Shown: in pieces, positions 1 to 7,371 of the stretch
How positions within the stretch are numbered: position 1 is the first letter of the stretch
Layout of the letters: each line of letters opens with the position of its first letter
DNA from: Gemmatimonadaceae bacterium
GTDB lineage: Bacteria; Gemmatimonadota; Gemmatimonadetes; Gemmatimonadales; Gemmatimonadaceae
Assembly (NCBI GenBank): GCA_013816855.1
Contig: JACDDT010000007.1
Coordinates: 1-47,341 of the forward strand
Length of the DNA: 47,341 nt
Reading direction: 5' to 3'
Made by a program: the position numbers and the translations under genes
The notes under the pieces: model-generated
Databases searched by the model: none
What the model saw: the letters and a program-made list of their open reading frames with translations, nothing else
Told to the model about the DNA's origin: nothing

Positions 1-52
1 ATGAAGTGATTACTGGACCGCGTTGGTTACAATGAAGACGCACGAAAGTGCA

Positions 53-82
53 TTGTGTTTCGTAACCGAACGCGAATATAGA
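53..82 (+). promoter_or_regulatory. Possible promoter for tdh-kbl
   Basis: A TTGTGT box (53-58) and a TATAGA box (77-82) are separated by 18 bp and lie about 130 bp before the tdh GTG. This resembles a housekeeping sigma-factor promoter, but the match is loose and the sigma consensus of this organism is unknown. The rest of positions 1-209 shows no supported gene; a GGAG ribosome-binding site lies just before the tdh start. Confidence 0.25.
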
Positions 83-209
83 CCGCAAGGTTTTTGCACG
101 CAATACTTTTCGTACATCACGACATGACCGGTCCTTCCAATATTCGCGATACGATGACAGGTTTCCACCGCGTTCATCGTTCATCAGAAGACAACGGAGC
201 AGCGACGAA

Positions 210-1232
210 GTGAAAGCGCTGGTGAAGGAAACGGCCGCGCCGGGATTCAAATTGAAGGACGTTCCCGAGCCGAAGATCAGAGATGACGAAGTGCTGATCA
301 GAGTTCGCCGCGCGGGTGTATGCGGCACCGACGTGCACATCTACGATTGGGATGCGTGGGCGAGCGGGCGATGCAAGCCGCCGTTCACAGTCGGACATGA
401 GTTCGCCGGCGATGTCGTCAGTGTCGGCCGCCTCGTCGCCGACGTCCGCGAAGGCGATCGTGTCACCGCCGAGGGGCACATCGTAGACGGGAGATGCCTG
501 TTGTGCAGAACCGGCAACGCGCACGTATGCCCGTTCACGAAGATCATCGGTGTGGACAGAGACGGGTGTTTCGCGGAGTACATCGCGATGCCCGCGACCA
601 ACGTGTGGCACCTCGACGACAACGTTTCCTTCGATGTCGGCGGCATTCACGATCCGATGGGGAACGCATTTCATACCGCGCTCACCGCTGAGCTCGCCGG
701 CGCGACGGTTCTCATCACCGGGTGCGGCCCGATCGGCATCTTCGCAGTCGGAATTTGCAAGACAGCTGGCGCTTCGCGGGTCATCGCGACCGATGTCAAC
801 GAGACGCGACTCGAGCTCGCCCGGAAGATGGGCGCCACTGACGCAATTCGGCCCGAGCAGGCGGAGGCGGTGATCATGGCCGCTACCGACAACCTCGGCG
901 TCGACGTCGTGCTCGAGATGTCCGGCGTTCCCGCGGCGATCCATCAGGCGCTCCAGCTGGTGCGCGTCGGCGGGCGGGTGCAGCTGCTTGGGATCCCCTC
1001 GAAGAAGATCGAAATCGATCTCGCGAAGGAGATCATCTTCAAAGGATTGACGCTGTACGGCGTGGTTGGGAGACGGATGTACCAGACGTGGCACCAGATG
1101 ACGCGTTTCCTGCGAGCCGGATTCGATCCGACGCCCGTAATCACCCACCGCTTTGGACTCAATGAAGCCGATGCCGCCATCGCCGCGATCAAGTCGGGAG
1201 AGGCGGGCAAGGTAATTTTCGAGATCGCCTGA
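210..1232 (+). CDS. tdh: L-threonine 3-dehydrogenase
   Basis: Zinc- and NAD-dependent medium-chain dehydrogenase that oxidises threonine to 2-amino-3-ketobutyrate. The 340-aa protein aligns residue for residue with the well-known enzyme: catalytic zinc region C38, T40, H43 in AGVCGTDVHIY, H63-E64 in GHEFAG, and a Rossmann glycine motif around residues 168-175. The structural zinc site has C96, C99 and C107, but the first ligand, normally Cys93, is Asp93 (IVDGRC). The start is GTG at 210, 10 nt after GGAG. The gene is followed 36 bp later by kbl, the enzyme that uses its product, so the two form a threonine-degrading (or glycine-forming) operon. Confidence 0.96.
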   Translation: MKALVKETAAPGFKLKDVPEPKIRDDEVLIRVRRAGVCGTDVHIYDWDAWASGRCKPPFTVGHEFAGDVVSVGRLVADVREGDRVTAEGHIVDGRCLLCRTGNAHVCPFTKIIGVDRDGCFAEYIAMPATNVWHLDDNVSFDVGGIHDPMGNAFHTALTAELAGATVLITGCGPIGIFAVGICKTAGASRVIATDVNETRLELARKMGATDAIRPEQAEAVIMAATDNLGVDVVLEMSGVPAAIHQALQLVRVGGRVQLLGIPSKKIEIDLAKEIIFKGLTLYGVVGRRMYQTWHQMTRFLRAGFDPTPVITHRFGLNEADAAIAAIKSGEAGKVIFEIA

Positions 1233-1268
1233 GCGGCGAGCTCAATCACGACAACGCACGGGAATCAC

Positions 1269-2474
1269 GTGGCGCGCAACTCCGCATTCAACGAAAGTCT
1301 CGAACAGTCGATCGCGAAGCTGAAAGAGGACGGCGTGTACAAGCGCCTCAACTACATAGATTCGCCCCAAGCCGCCCGCGTGAAGATGGAAGGACGCGGA
1401 GATGTGCTCATCCTTTCCTCGAACAACTACCTCGGGTTGAGCAATGAGCCCGAAGTAGTCCGCGCCGGGATCGAAGGACTCGAGAAGTACGGAGCGGGAA
1501 CGGGAAGCGTCCGATTCATCTGCGGAACGTTCACCATTCACCGCGAGCTCGAGCAGGCACTCGCGGAGCTCGTGGGGACGGAGGGGTCGCTGAGCTACGT
1601 CTCGGCGTGGAACGCGAACGAAGGCCTTACCGCTTCCATCGTCGAGGAGGGTGACTTCGTCGTGTCGGACGCGCTCAACCACGCGTCGATTATCGACTCT
1701 ATCCGTTTGGCGAAGACCATCACGAAGTGCACGACTGCCGTTTACAAGCATTCCGATCTGGCGGATCTAAAATCAAAGCTCGAAGGAGCGCGTGGAGCGC
1801 GCAGGCGCATCATTTGGACTGACGGCGTGTTCTCGATGGAAGGAAGCCTCGCGAAGCTTCCGGACATCCTTCAGCTCGCAAAAGAGTTCGACGCAATCGT
1901 CGTCGTCGACGACTCGCACGGCACGGGGGTGATGGGCGCGACGGGGCGCGGAGTTGCGGAGCACTACGGCGTGCTCGGCGACGTGGATGTGATCACCTCT
2001 ACGCTAGGCAAAGCGCTTGGCGGCGCCGCAGGCGGATTCGTTGCCGGGCCGGCTGCGCTGTGCGACATGCTGACGCAAAGATCGCGTCCGCAGCTTTTCT
2101 CGAATGCGCTACCGCCGACCGTCGCGTCGAGCGCGCTTGCTTCGGTCAAGCATCTCGCGAGACATCCAGAGCTGGTCAGGAAGCTGCACGACAACGCGCG
2201 CTATTTCCGCGCGGCGATCGCCGAGGCTGGGTTCAAGCCGCTGCCCGGGGAGACGCCGATCGTGCCTATTATAGTAGGCGAGACGGCATCGGCGATCAAA
2301 ATGAGTGACATGTTGCTGGAGGAAGGCGTCTTTGTGACAGGATTTGGGTTCCCGGTCGTACCTCAGGGAGAAGCGCGCGTTCGCTGCCAGCTCAGCGCTG
2401 CGCATTCGCGCGAAGATCTCGACGAGGCGATCGCGGCGTTCAAGTCCGTCGGAACCAAGCTCGGACTCATATGA
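1269..2474 (+). CDS. kbl: Glycine C-acetyltransferase (2-amino-3-ketobutyrate CoA ligase)
   Basis: PLP enzyme of the alpha-oxoamine synthase family that splits 2-amino-3-ketobutyrate with CoA into glycine and acetyl-CoA. It is 401 aa, the usual length. Visible motifs are the SSNNYLGLSN substrate region (about 50-59), the GTGSVRFICGT segment (77-87), DDSHGTGVMG (214-223) and the PLP lysine K248 in TSTLGKALGGA. It starts at GTG 1269 without a strong Shine-Dalgarno site. The related enzymes KAS and BioF share the fold; the tdh neighbour is what makes kbl the best assignment. The protein is expected to be cytosolic. Confidence 0.95.
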   Translation: MARNSAFNESLEQSIAKLKEDGVYKRLNYIDSPQAARVKMEGRGDVLILSSNNYLGLSNEPEVVRAGIEGLEKYGAGTGSVRFICGTFTIHRELEQALAELVGTEGSLSYVSAWNANEGLTASIVEEGDFVVSDALNHASIIDSIRLAKTITKCTTAVYKHSDLADLKSKLEGARGARRRIIWTDGVFSMEGSLAKLPDILQLAKEFDAIVVVDDSHGTGVMGATGRGVAEHYGVLGDVDVITSTLGKALGGAAGGFVAGPAALCDMLTQRSRPQLFSNALPPTVASSALASVKHLARHPELVRKLHDNARYFRAAIAEAGFKPLPGETPIVPIIVGETASAIKMSDMLLEEGVFVTGFGFPVVPQGEARVRCQLSAAHSREDLDEAIAAFKSVGTKLGLI

Positions 2475-2483
2475 GGAAAACCG

Positions 2484-3131
2484 ATGCGCCTTCTCAAAGC
2501 GACAACCTTTCTCGCCGCGCTATTACTCGCCGCGGCTGACCTTTCCGCGCAAACGCGCGGCAACTTCGAAAACTCGTGGTTCTGGGGCGCCAAAGCGGGA
2601 ATCAATACGCTCCGCACCAACACCGGCGGTACGTCATCCGTCCCGACGTATGGATTGGATTGGCTGATCACGAGAAAGCAGGGCGGGCTGTATGTGTCGG
2701 CGGACGAATCGTTCTTCGGAAAGACGGTGACGGAGCCCGACACCAAATCGCCGAACGGAACGCGCCTAATAAAGATCAACAACATGAGGCGGGTCGATTT
2801 CGCGGGTGTCGTTTTCCCTCGAACTTACGGGCCTTTGCGCCCGTATGCCGGAGTAGGCGCAGCGCTCGCACTGCTTGGCACTTCAGTCGCGCAGCTGGAC
2901 AGTCTCGGCGGCGCGCCGAGTCAGTCGTTCAATGACCAGGTCGACAAACAGAGCAGCCGTGCGTCGATTCTCTTCATGGCGGGCGCTCAGTTTCAGAGAA
3001 AGCGTACGGCGTTTTTCGTTCAGGAAACGGTGCTGCCGGGCGCGGGGGATTTTCTCGTGAGAAGCGCGCTGAGCTTTTTTGAGGTCGGGGTGCGCTACAA
3101 CTTCGGCAGCTCGATCGAAGGGTCGCGCTGA
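2484..3131 (+). CDS. Secreted outer-membrane beta-barrel-like protein
   Basis: A 215-aa protein with a clear signal peptide: positive MRLLK, a hydrophobic Ala/Leu stretch to about residue 20, and a likely cut after LSAQ. The mature part alternates polar and hydrophobic residues and ends in SALSFFEVGVRYNFGSS, like the last strands of a small outer-membrane barrel. No named family is recognised. It starts 9 bp after kbl behind GAGGAAAA and may be cotranscribed, but nothing links it to threonine metabolism. Its stop is one base from the stop of the convergent glycosylase gene. Confidence 0.8.
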   Translation: MRLLKATTFLAALLLAAADLSAQTRGNFENSWFWGAKAGINTLRTNTGGTSSVPTYGLDWLITRKQGGLYVSADESFFGKTVTEPDTKSPNGTRLIKINNMRRVDFAGVVFPRTYGPLRPYAGVGAALALLGTSVAQLDSLGGAPSQSFNDQVDKQSSRASILFMAGAQFQRKRTAFFVQETVLPGAGDFLVRSALSFFEVGVRYNFGSSIEGSR

Positions 3132-3132
3132 T

Positions 3133-3744
3133 TTAGGTTTTCGGCCCGCGCGACACGTGCGGGCTATCCTTCACGATCCATCGCAGCGGCCAATCGACTG
3201 CGCGGCTGATACCGACGCGCGGCGTGATCGCGATCTCTCCGTCGTTGTACGTATGGCCCTCGCGAATGACGAGCGGGCCTCGCTGAAGAGAAAGGCGATT
3301 GGCCGCTCCGTCGATTCCCAGCGCGCCACACAACTTCCCCGGACCATTGGTTAGCTCGCGATCGCTCTTTGCGCGCGGCCGGCGGACGCGCATCGAGGCA
3401 ATTCCCGATAACGGCTCGAGCGCGCGCACGAGAACCGCACTTGGCAGCCCTTCCTCGCGCGTGACCGCGTTGAAGCACCAGTACATGCCATAGATGAAAT
3501 AGACGTACGACATTCCCGGCGGGCCATAGAGAGGATCGGTGCGGCGGGTTCGTCCGACGGCGGCGTGACACGCTTCGTCATGCTCGCCGATGTAAGCTTC
3601 AGTTTCGACGATAATTCCGCTCGCCTTCCCCTCGGCGGTCGTGTACTCGAGCACGCAGCCGAGCAGGTCGCGGGCGACGAGCTCGGTTTCGCGATTGTAG
3701 AACGCGCGAGGGAGAATGCGGCCGGGCTTCGGGCGGGGGGTCAC
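3133..3744 (-). CDS. 3-methyladenine DNA glycosylase (AAG/MPG family)
   Basis: Base-excision repair enzyme that removes alkylated and deaminated purines. The 203-aa length is normal for bacterial members. Family signatures are LPRAFYNRETELVARDLLG (11-29), the catalytic region IVETEAYIGEHDEACHA with E48 or E50 as the likely water-activating Glu, YGPPGMSYVYFIYGMYWCFN, and the NGPGKLCGALGI motif that shapes the base pocket. The start is GTG at 3744. Upstream on the same strand lies the NYN-LOTUS gene, separated by a 184-bp inverted-repeat element, so readthrough between the two genes is uncertain. Confidence 0.95.
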   Translation of the reverse strand: MTPRPKPGRILPRAFYNRETELVARDLLGCVLEYTTAEGKASGIIVETEAYIGEHDEACHAAVGRTRRTDPLYGPPGMSYVYFIYGMYWCFNAVTREEGLPSAVLVRALEPLSGIASMRVRRPRAKSDRELTNGPGKLCGALGIDGAANRLSLQRGPLVIREGHTYNDGEIAITPRVGISRAVDWPLRWIVKDSPHVSRGPKT

Positions 3745-3760
3745 GGGTTCTTTACGGGTG

Positions 3761-3944
3761 ACTGCAACTGAGACGGAACACGTACCAGTTGACAGAAGTA
3801 GAGAAGCCCAGCTTTTCAGTTACTACTATTTGACCTCACTTGCGTGGTCCAGCCAGCATTCGCCGGAAAGGTCACCTTGTCGTAAACTGAATTGCTGGCC
3901 ACTGCGCTACCGACAACGGGTACGTGTTCCGTCTCAGTTGCAGT
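3761..3944. repeat. Long inverted-repeat element, copy 1
   Basis: The arms 3761-3786 and 3919-3944 are perfect 26-bp inverted repeats. After one mismatch they continue for 4 more pairs, giving 31-nt arms (3761-3791 and 3914-3944). The loop is about 120 bp and has further short complementary segments, such as 3852-3858 with 3893-3899. The element starts 3 bp after the NYN-LOTUS stop codon (minus strand) and ends 16 bp before the glycosylase start. No clear target-site duplication flanks it and no ORF inside is convincing. The arms carry a GGWACGTGTTC core that is also found in a second element at 11529-11698. Confidence 0.8.
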
Positions 3945-3947
3945 TAA

Positions 3948-5510
3948 TTACTCCTTCTCGACGGCCGACGCCTTCGGCTTGCGCGCACGCTTCGGTGCAG
4001 ACGACTCGTCGCCTTGCGATGCCGCCTTGCGTGGTCTCCGCGGTCGCGACGGCCGCTTCGCCTTCACGGGCTCTTCGCTCGCTTCGGCAGTCTCAGAAGC
4101 TGCAGCGGCAGGCTCGTCGACGACCTTCGGCTCCGAATCCCCCCAGTTTGGAACGACTCCGACCGAGAAGAGGTCGGCGGGAATTTCTCCGCGCTTTCCT
4201 CCGATCGCTCCTCTTCCGCGAGGAACCGAGCCCGCGCGCGACGGTGTCGCGGTCGGACCGGGCGTTTTTACGACAGGCGCGCTCTTGGCGAGCTGCTCGG
4301 TGACCGGTGCGGCCGACGAGGCAAGGTCGACTTCATAATCATTGCCGCGCTTGCGAAGGTCGATGATGTCTCCCGCGTGCGCGTCCTGAAGAATGCGAAT
4401 GAAATTCTTCTCGCTCAGGCTTTCGCTGTCGCGTCCAAGAATCTGGCGCGCGGCTGCGCGCACCGCGGTAGCGCGGGGCTTGTCGCCATCATTTACCAGC
4501 GACTCGACCGAACGCCGCACGAGACTGAATGCGTCATCACGTGTGAGACGGGTGCCGCTCGACCCGATTTCCGTTGATTCCTGCTCGACGACCGGAGCTG
4601 CTTCGGCCACCGGCTCGGCGACTCTCGCCGCCGCTACTTCACGCGTACGGCCGCCGCGTCCGCCTCGACCACCGCGTCGTCCGCGGCTCGGCCGATCTCC
4701 TTCTTTCTTTTCGGGTGCGGCAAGAGGCGAAACTGCGACAGCATCAGAGTGCGCTATGGGTGCCTCGCCGTTCTTCTTCACCGGTCCGACTTCAAACTGT
4801 CCGTTCTCGAGCTTCGTCAGGGTGAGGAGTCCCTTGTGGGCGGCTTCACTCACGAAACGTGAGAACTTCGCCATGCCTAGGTCCTTCTCGTCGAAAGAAT
4901 TGTCCATCTGCTGCATGACCTGCTTGAGACGGTCGGCGCGCATGACGTCGCCGTTTCGCTGCATGCGCTCGATGGCTTCCCCGACGAGCTCCCACGGATC
5001 GCGCTTGATGTTCTCTTCGTCGCCGAACTTCACGAGACCGGCAAGCGCGTTGTAGCTGTAGTACTCGTCGCAGTTCTGCACGAGGAGATCGCTCGACGAT
5101 TCACGAATGCCGACGCCGATTACGTACTTGCCGTATTCCTTCAGCTTGATGACGAGGCTGGAGAAATCGGAGTCACCCGAGAGCAGAATGAACGTGCCGA
5201 TCTCGGGGCGCGTGAAGACAAGCTCGAGCGCGTCGATGGCGAGACGGATGTCGGTCGCGTTCTTCTTCGCTGAGCCGTAAGCCGGCGCGTAGATGAGGTC
5301 GATTGACGACTCGTACATCGGGACGATGTACTGCGGATAGCGGCGCCAATCTGCGTACGCGCGCTGGACTGCGACCTTTCCTTTTACGATCGCCGACGAG
5401 AGAAGATTCCTGAGTTCGGTCTGGAGATCGGAGCGGATACCCATCGTGACGTTGTCGAAGTCGATGAGCAGCGCGGCGTTGGGGTGGTGGTGGATGGGCG
5501 ATCCCGACAT
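3948..5510 (-). CDS. NYN-domain (PIN-like) nuclease with two LOTUS/OST-HTH domains
   Basis: Predicted RNA-directed protein of 520 aa. An N-terminal NYN domain (about 10-165) has the acidic active-site motifs ALLIDFDNVT, ATDIRLAIDAL and LLSGDSDFSSLV. An OST-HTH/LOTUS domain follows (about 175-250), then a Gly/Arg linker with repeated RGG (RGRRGGRGGRGGR), a second LOTUS-like domain (about 320-395) and a very basic Arg/Lys/Pro tail. NYN domains of this type are single-strand RNA nucleases, and LOTUS domains bind RNA or protein partners. The start chosen is ATG 5510, just before the conserved domain. An in-frame ATG at 5621 has AAGGA close by and would add 37 low-complexity residues. The RNA target is unknown. 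Confidence 0.88.
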   Translation of the reverse strand: MSGSPIHHHPNAALLIDFDNVTMGIRSDLQTELRNLLSSAIVKGKVAVQRAYADWRRYPQYIVPMYESSIDLIYAPAYGSAKKNATDIRLAIDALELVFTRPEIGTFILLSGDSDFSSLVIKLKEYGKYVIGVGIRESSSDLLVQNCDEYYSYNALAGLVKFGDEENIKRDPWELVGEAIERMQRNGDVMRADRLKQVMQQMDNSFDEKDLGMAKFSRFVSEAAHKGLLTLTKLENGQFEVGPVKKNGEAPIAHSDAVAVSPLAAPEKKEGDRPSRGRRGGRGGRGGRTREVAAARVAEPVAEAAPVVEQESTEIGSSGTRLTRDDAFSLVRRSVESLVNDGDKPRATAVRAAARQILGRDSESLSEKNFIRILQDAHAGDIIDLRKRGNDYEVDLASSAAPVTEQLAKSAPVVKTPGPTATPSRAGSVPRGRGAIGGKRGEIPADLFSVGVVPNWGDSEPKVVDEPAAAASETAEASEEPVKAKRPSRPRRPRKAASQGDESSAPKRARKPKASAVEKE

Positions 5511-5573
5511 GGCATTCAGATTTGCCTGGGGACCGCGATGGATTGGGGCTACGCTGGCACTAGGGGCCAAGTG

Positions 5574-5602
5574 GGCACGTTTTGCCTTCGAAGGCACGTG
5601 CC
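5574..5602. other. Hairpin upstream of the NYN-LOTUS gene
   Basis: GGCACG (5574-5579) pairs with CGTGCC (5597-5602), and the 14 bases TGCCTTCGAAGGCA between them form a further palindrome, with a 3-base bulge. It lies in the divergent interval between the NYN-LOTUS gene and the sensor kinase gene. If the NYN protein starts at 5510 it is in the leader; if it starts at 5621 it is coding. The remaining interval 5603-5802 shows nothing that can be supported. Confidence 0.4.
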
Positions 5603-5802
5603 GCGTGGGACGAGGACTCATTTTCCTTGTGATTCAGGTACAGGCGGCGTCCGGCAAATGCACGGTGCTCACCTCTGACTCCCGCGGCGAGGTGCCGCAG
5701 GCAGTGCGTCTTCAGGTCCAGGCGGTTACGTCGGCGCTTTCGCCACGCACACGCCGGATCCTCGAAGTCGCGCCGTAAGGTGTAATTTATCGGATACGAG
5801 TC

Positions 5803-7074
5803 ATGAATCAACTCCGGTTTAGGACGCGTTTAGTCCTTATTCTCTCGCTTTTTGCGATCATCCCGGCGCTGCTCCTGACTTTATTGTGGAGCGGTACGGT
5901 GAGCAGTGCCCTTCCCCTCCTGAGCGGCCGAGCCGGTTGGGACAGCGTGGCGTCCACCGGAAAAGCGGCAATCGCAGCGGCTCGGCAGGCGCCGTTGAGC
6001 AGCGCACAGCGGGCAAAGCTCGACGCGCACGAGCGCGAGCTTCGCAGCTCGGCGGAGCAGGCGAGACGGTTCAGCTTTTTAGCGGCGCGCACGGTGAGAC
6101 TCGTTGCGTTCGCCGGGATTGTTTCGCTGCTCGTTCTGACGGGCGCGGCGTCGCGCGTTGCGGGGCATCTCAGCCGTCAGCTGAGCCGGCCTCTCGACGA
6201 GCTCGTGCGATGGACTGATCTACTCGCGCACGGACAGAAGTTACCGCCGCCTGCCCCGCAGATAGTCGCGCAAAGCGGAAGTGGAGAGCCGGTCACCGTG
6301 ACGAGCCGGGTGCGCGGCGCTCCGGAATTCGAGAAGCTGCGGCGGAGCATGAGGTTGATGGCCGCGGAGATCGAAGAAGGGAGAAAACAGGCAATTGAGG
6401 CCGAGCGTCTCCGGGCGTTTCGGGAGAGCGCGCGGAGAGTGGCGCACGAACTGAAGAATCCCCTCACGCCGATTCGTTTCGCGATCGAGAAGCTGAAGCG
6501 CGATTCGCCCTACGATTTGGGCGACAGCATTCAGGTTTTGGAAACCGAATCGAAGCGGTTGGAGCGGATGGCAGCGAGCTTCGCACAGTTCGGAAAGTTG
6601 CCCGAAGGCCCGAAGTCGGAAATCGACATTTCGGAGCTTGTGACGTACGCTGCGAAGAGCACAGTTCCGGATAAGCTAAAGCTCGACTTGGAAATCGCTC
6701 CGGGCATTCCTCCGGTGCTGGGAAACCACTCCGCAATTTCGGGCGCTTTGAGCAACGTGCTCCTTAATGCGGTAGACGCATCGAAAGCGGATGGCGCTAT
6801 CAAGGTGCAAGTTTCTCAAGCGAGAATTCGCGATCGCGTCGCAGTGCGTATCTCGGTGACCGATAATGGCTCCGGCATCGGGCCGAACGAGCTCGAGCAC
6901 ATTTGGGAGCCATACGTCACACATAAGCCGGGGGGAACGGGGCTCGGGCTCTCTATCGCCCGTCAGGCGATTTGGGCGCACGATGGAACCGTCGAGGCAA
7001 AAAGCACGTTAGGTGAGGGAACCGAGATAGCGCTCACTCTTCCAGTGAGCGACAACAATGGAAGCAGGAGCTAG
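5803..7074 (+). CDS. NtrY-like membrane sensor histidine kinase
   Basis: A 423-aa kinase with two membrane helices (about 8-30 and 97-116) that enclose a short 65-residue periplasmic part. A HAMP-like linker follows (about 118-200), then the dimerisation H-box RRVAHELKNPLTPIRF with phospho-acceptor H215, the N box SNVLLNAVDAS, the G1 box DNGSGIG and the G2 box GGTGLGLSIA. The HELKNPLTPI type of H-box is typical of NtrY-like kinases. It starts at ATG 5803. The gene is first in an operon with a 97-aa membrane protein and a sigma-54 response regulator, its likely partner. The signal it senses cannot be read from the sequence. Confidence 0.93.
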   Translation: MNQLRFRTRLVLILSLFAIIPALLLTLLWSGTVSSALPLLSGRAGWDSVASTGKAAIAAARQAPLSSAQRAKLDAHERELRSSAEQARRFSFLAARTVRLVAFAGIVSLLVLTGAASRVAGHLSRQLSRPLDELVRWTDLLAHGQKLPPPAPQIVAQSGSGEPVTVTSRVRGAPEFEKLRRSMRLMAAEIEEGRKQAIEAERLRAFRESARRVAHELKNPLTPIRFAIEKLKRDSPYDLGDSIQVLETESKRLERMAASFAQFGKLPEGPKSEIDISELVTYAAKSTVPDKLKLDLEIAPGIPPVLGNHSAISGALSNVLLNAVDASKADGAIKVQVSQARIRDRVAVRISVTDNGSGIGPNELEHIWEPYVTHKPGGTGLGLSIARQAIWAHDGTVEAKSTLGEGTEIALTLPVSDNNGSRS

Positions 7075-7077
7075 AAC

Positions 7078-7371
7078 ATGTGGCACATCAGTCCCTTTAT
7101 GATTCCCATCATCGCCATGATCATGGGCGGTATGTATCCCCTTCTTCGCGCTTATGCGAAACGCATCGAGCGCTCGAATGCGGGCACCGCGATCCCGGCA
7201 GAAGTGACCTCCCGGCTTGAGAGAATAGAGCAGGCGGTCGACGCTATTGCCGTCGAAGTCGAAAGAATCTCCGAGGGCCAGCGCTTCACGACGAAGCTTC
7301 TCTCCGAGACTACGCGTGTCGAACAGAAGCTACCCGCCCGGTCGGAACCGAGCTCTAATCAGCCGACGTAA
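7078..7371 (+). CDS. Small membrane protein with coiled coil, between kinase and regulator
   Basis: A 97-aa protein with one N-terminal membrane helix (about 5-25, ISPFMIPIIAMIMGGMYPLL) followed by a charged heptad region (about 44-80, SRLERIEQAVDAIAVEVERI) and a polar tail. The layout recalls PspB-type phage-shock proteins, but length and sequence do not allow a family call. It starts 3 bp after the kinase stop and ends directly at the GTG of the response regulator. It may be an accessory of the two-component system; this is inference from position only. Confidence 0.8.
   Translation: MWHISPFMIPIIAMIMGGMYPLLRAYAKRIERSNAGTAIPAEVTSRLERIEQAVDAIAVEVERISEGQRFTTKLLSETTRVEQKLPARSEPSSNQPT

Noticed and set aside
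174-1148. 324-codon reading frame on the minus strand opposite tdh
   Set aside because: It is a codon-pattern shadow of tdh in GC-rich DNA; the translation is Arg/Asp/His-rich with no family motif.
3745-3947. Insertion sequence reading of the 26-bp inverted repeats
   Set aside because: No transposase frame and no visible target-site duplication; it is kept only as an inverted-repeat element.
5446-5778. 110-codon plus-strand frame across the NYN gene start
   Set aside because: No ribosome-binding site, no family match, and it overlaps the conserved NYN domain start.
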